From: Streptomyces acidicola
GTDB taxonomy: Bacteria > Actinomycetota > Actinomycetes > Streptomycetales > Streptomycetaceae
NCBI RefSeq assembly: GCF_009377235.1
Contig: NZ_VMNX01000019.1
Location: 1-63,548 of the forward strand
Length of the DNA: 63,548 nt
Direction: 5' to 3'
Both the position numbers and the translations under genes were made by a program. Below are positions 63,305-63,548 of this stretch, one piece after another (positions within the stretch are counted from its first letter, which is position 1; every line of letters starts with the position of its first letter). The notes below the pieces were generated by a model. That model saw nothing but the letters and a program-made list of their open reading frames with translations, ran no database searches and was not told the DNA's origin.

Positions 63305-63548
63305 GGTGACTCCTCTCCGGGGTTCACGCGCAACCCCACGTGCCCACGCCCCACCGTCACCCCTGTGGACAGTGTGGAACGTGCGTCAACCGGCGCGGAA
63401 CGGCACCGCGTCGACGGCACGTCCCGACCAAGTTCGGCGGCATTCCCGTAACGATCCGACTACGCACGGTAATTCACCGAACACGGACGCGCAGGCCAAT
63501 TCGGCACATCCCCGCATCCGCACATCCACCCATCCCGCCACCCAGCCC

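Noticed and set aside
63305..63548. Possible start of a plus-strand gene at the right edge
   Set aside because: No convincing start codon with a ribosome-binding site or coding pattern; it looks like promoter DNA upstream of the XRE pseudogene.

Overview
The window is high-GC actinobacterial DNA, and its gene order places it in a Streptomyces chromosome. From memory, the backbone hemE, DUF3000, orphan response regulator, RNase D, thiolase/FadB, amino-acid permease, dxs, xylFGH, rok7B7, ngcEFG, aconitase and HTH-MurA follows the order of the Streptomyces coelicolor SCO6031 to SCO5998 interval. TTA (bldA-type) codons, GTG starts and candidate DasR, CebR and iron-box operators fit this assignment. 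No rRNA, tRNA or CRISPR was seen.

Layout. 1-4954: the N-terminus of an IS630-type transposase, a 218-bp MITE-like element ending on the hemE stop codon, hemE, a DUF3000 gene, an orphan NarL-type regulator and RNase D, separated by very strong palindromes. 5079-11852: a sugar module consisting of an ABC importer on the minus strand and, divergently, a GH2 beta-mannosidase with a LacI regulator. 12053-15895: a beta-oxidation pair and a small NYN/PIN-like protein. 15937-28168 (all minus): amino-acid permease, dxs, the XylFGH importer with its ROK regulator, and the NgcEFG GlcNAc/chitobiose importer with a candidate DasR box upstream. 28664-37253: secreted glycan degradation, with two GH92 alpha-mannosidases, a Uma2-type protein and a CBM2-bearing LPMO behind two CebR-like boxes. 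37486-43286: a GAF-PAS-GAF-PP2C-HATPase regulator in one operon with a second XylFGH-like importer. 43428-50032: an orphan polyol-type binding lipoprotein, a response-regulator remnant, a large secreted subtilase and a LuxR-type regulator. 50314-54891: aconitase and an XRE-MurA fusion back to back, with iron-box, MarR/TamR-like and XRE-like palindromes between them. 54956-63304: a decayed accessory stretch with PucR, universal-stress, cupin, beta-family and XRE/DUF5753 remnants among intact AKR, LysR, EamA, FAD-monooxygenase, DsbA/FrnE and TetR genes.

How the genes work together. Much of the window is a carbon-scavenging region. Secreted mannosidases, LPMO and protease would attack mannosylated glycans, cellulose or chitin and protein. 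NgcEFG, XylFGH, the XylFGH-like copy and the mannoside ABC importer would import the products. LacI, ROK, DasR, CebR and developmental (TTA/bldA) control appear layered over them. The least conventional piece is the operon joining a multi-sensor phosphatase/anti-sigma-type kinase to a complete sugar importer. The right end is a graveyard where gene remnants lie between intact redox genes. The last 244 bases (63305-63548) show no gene that I can support.
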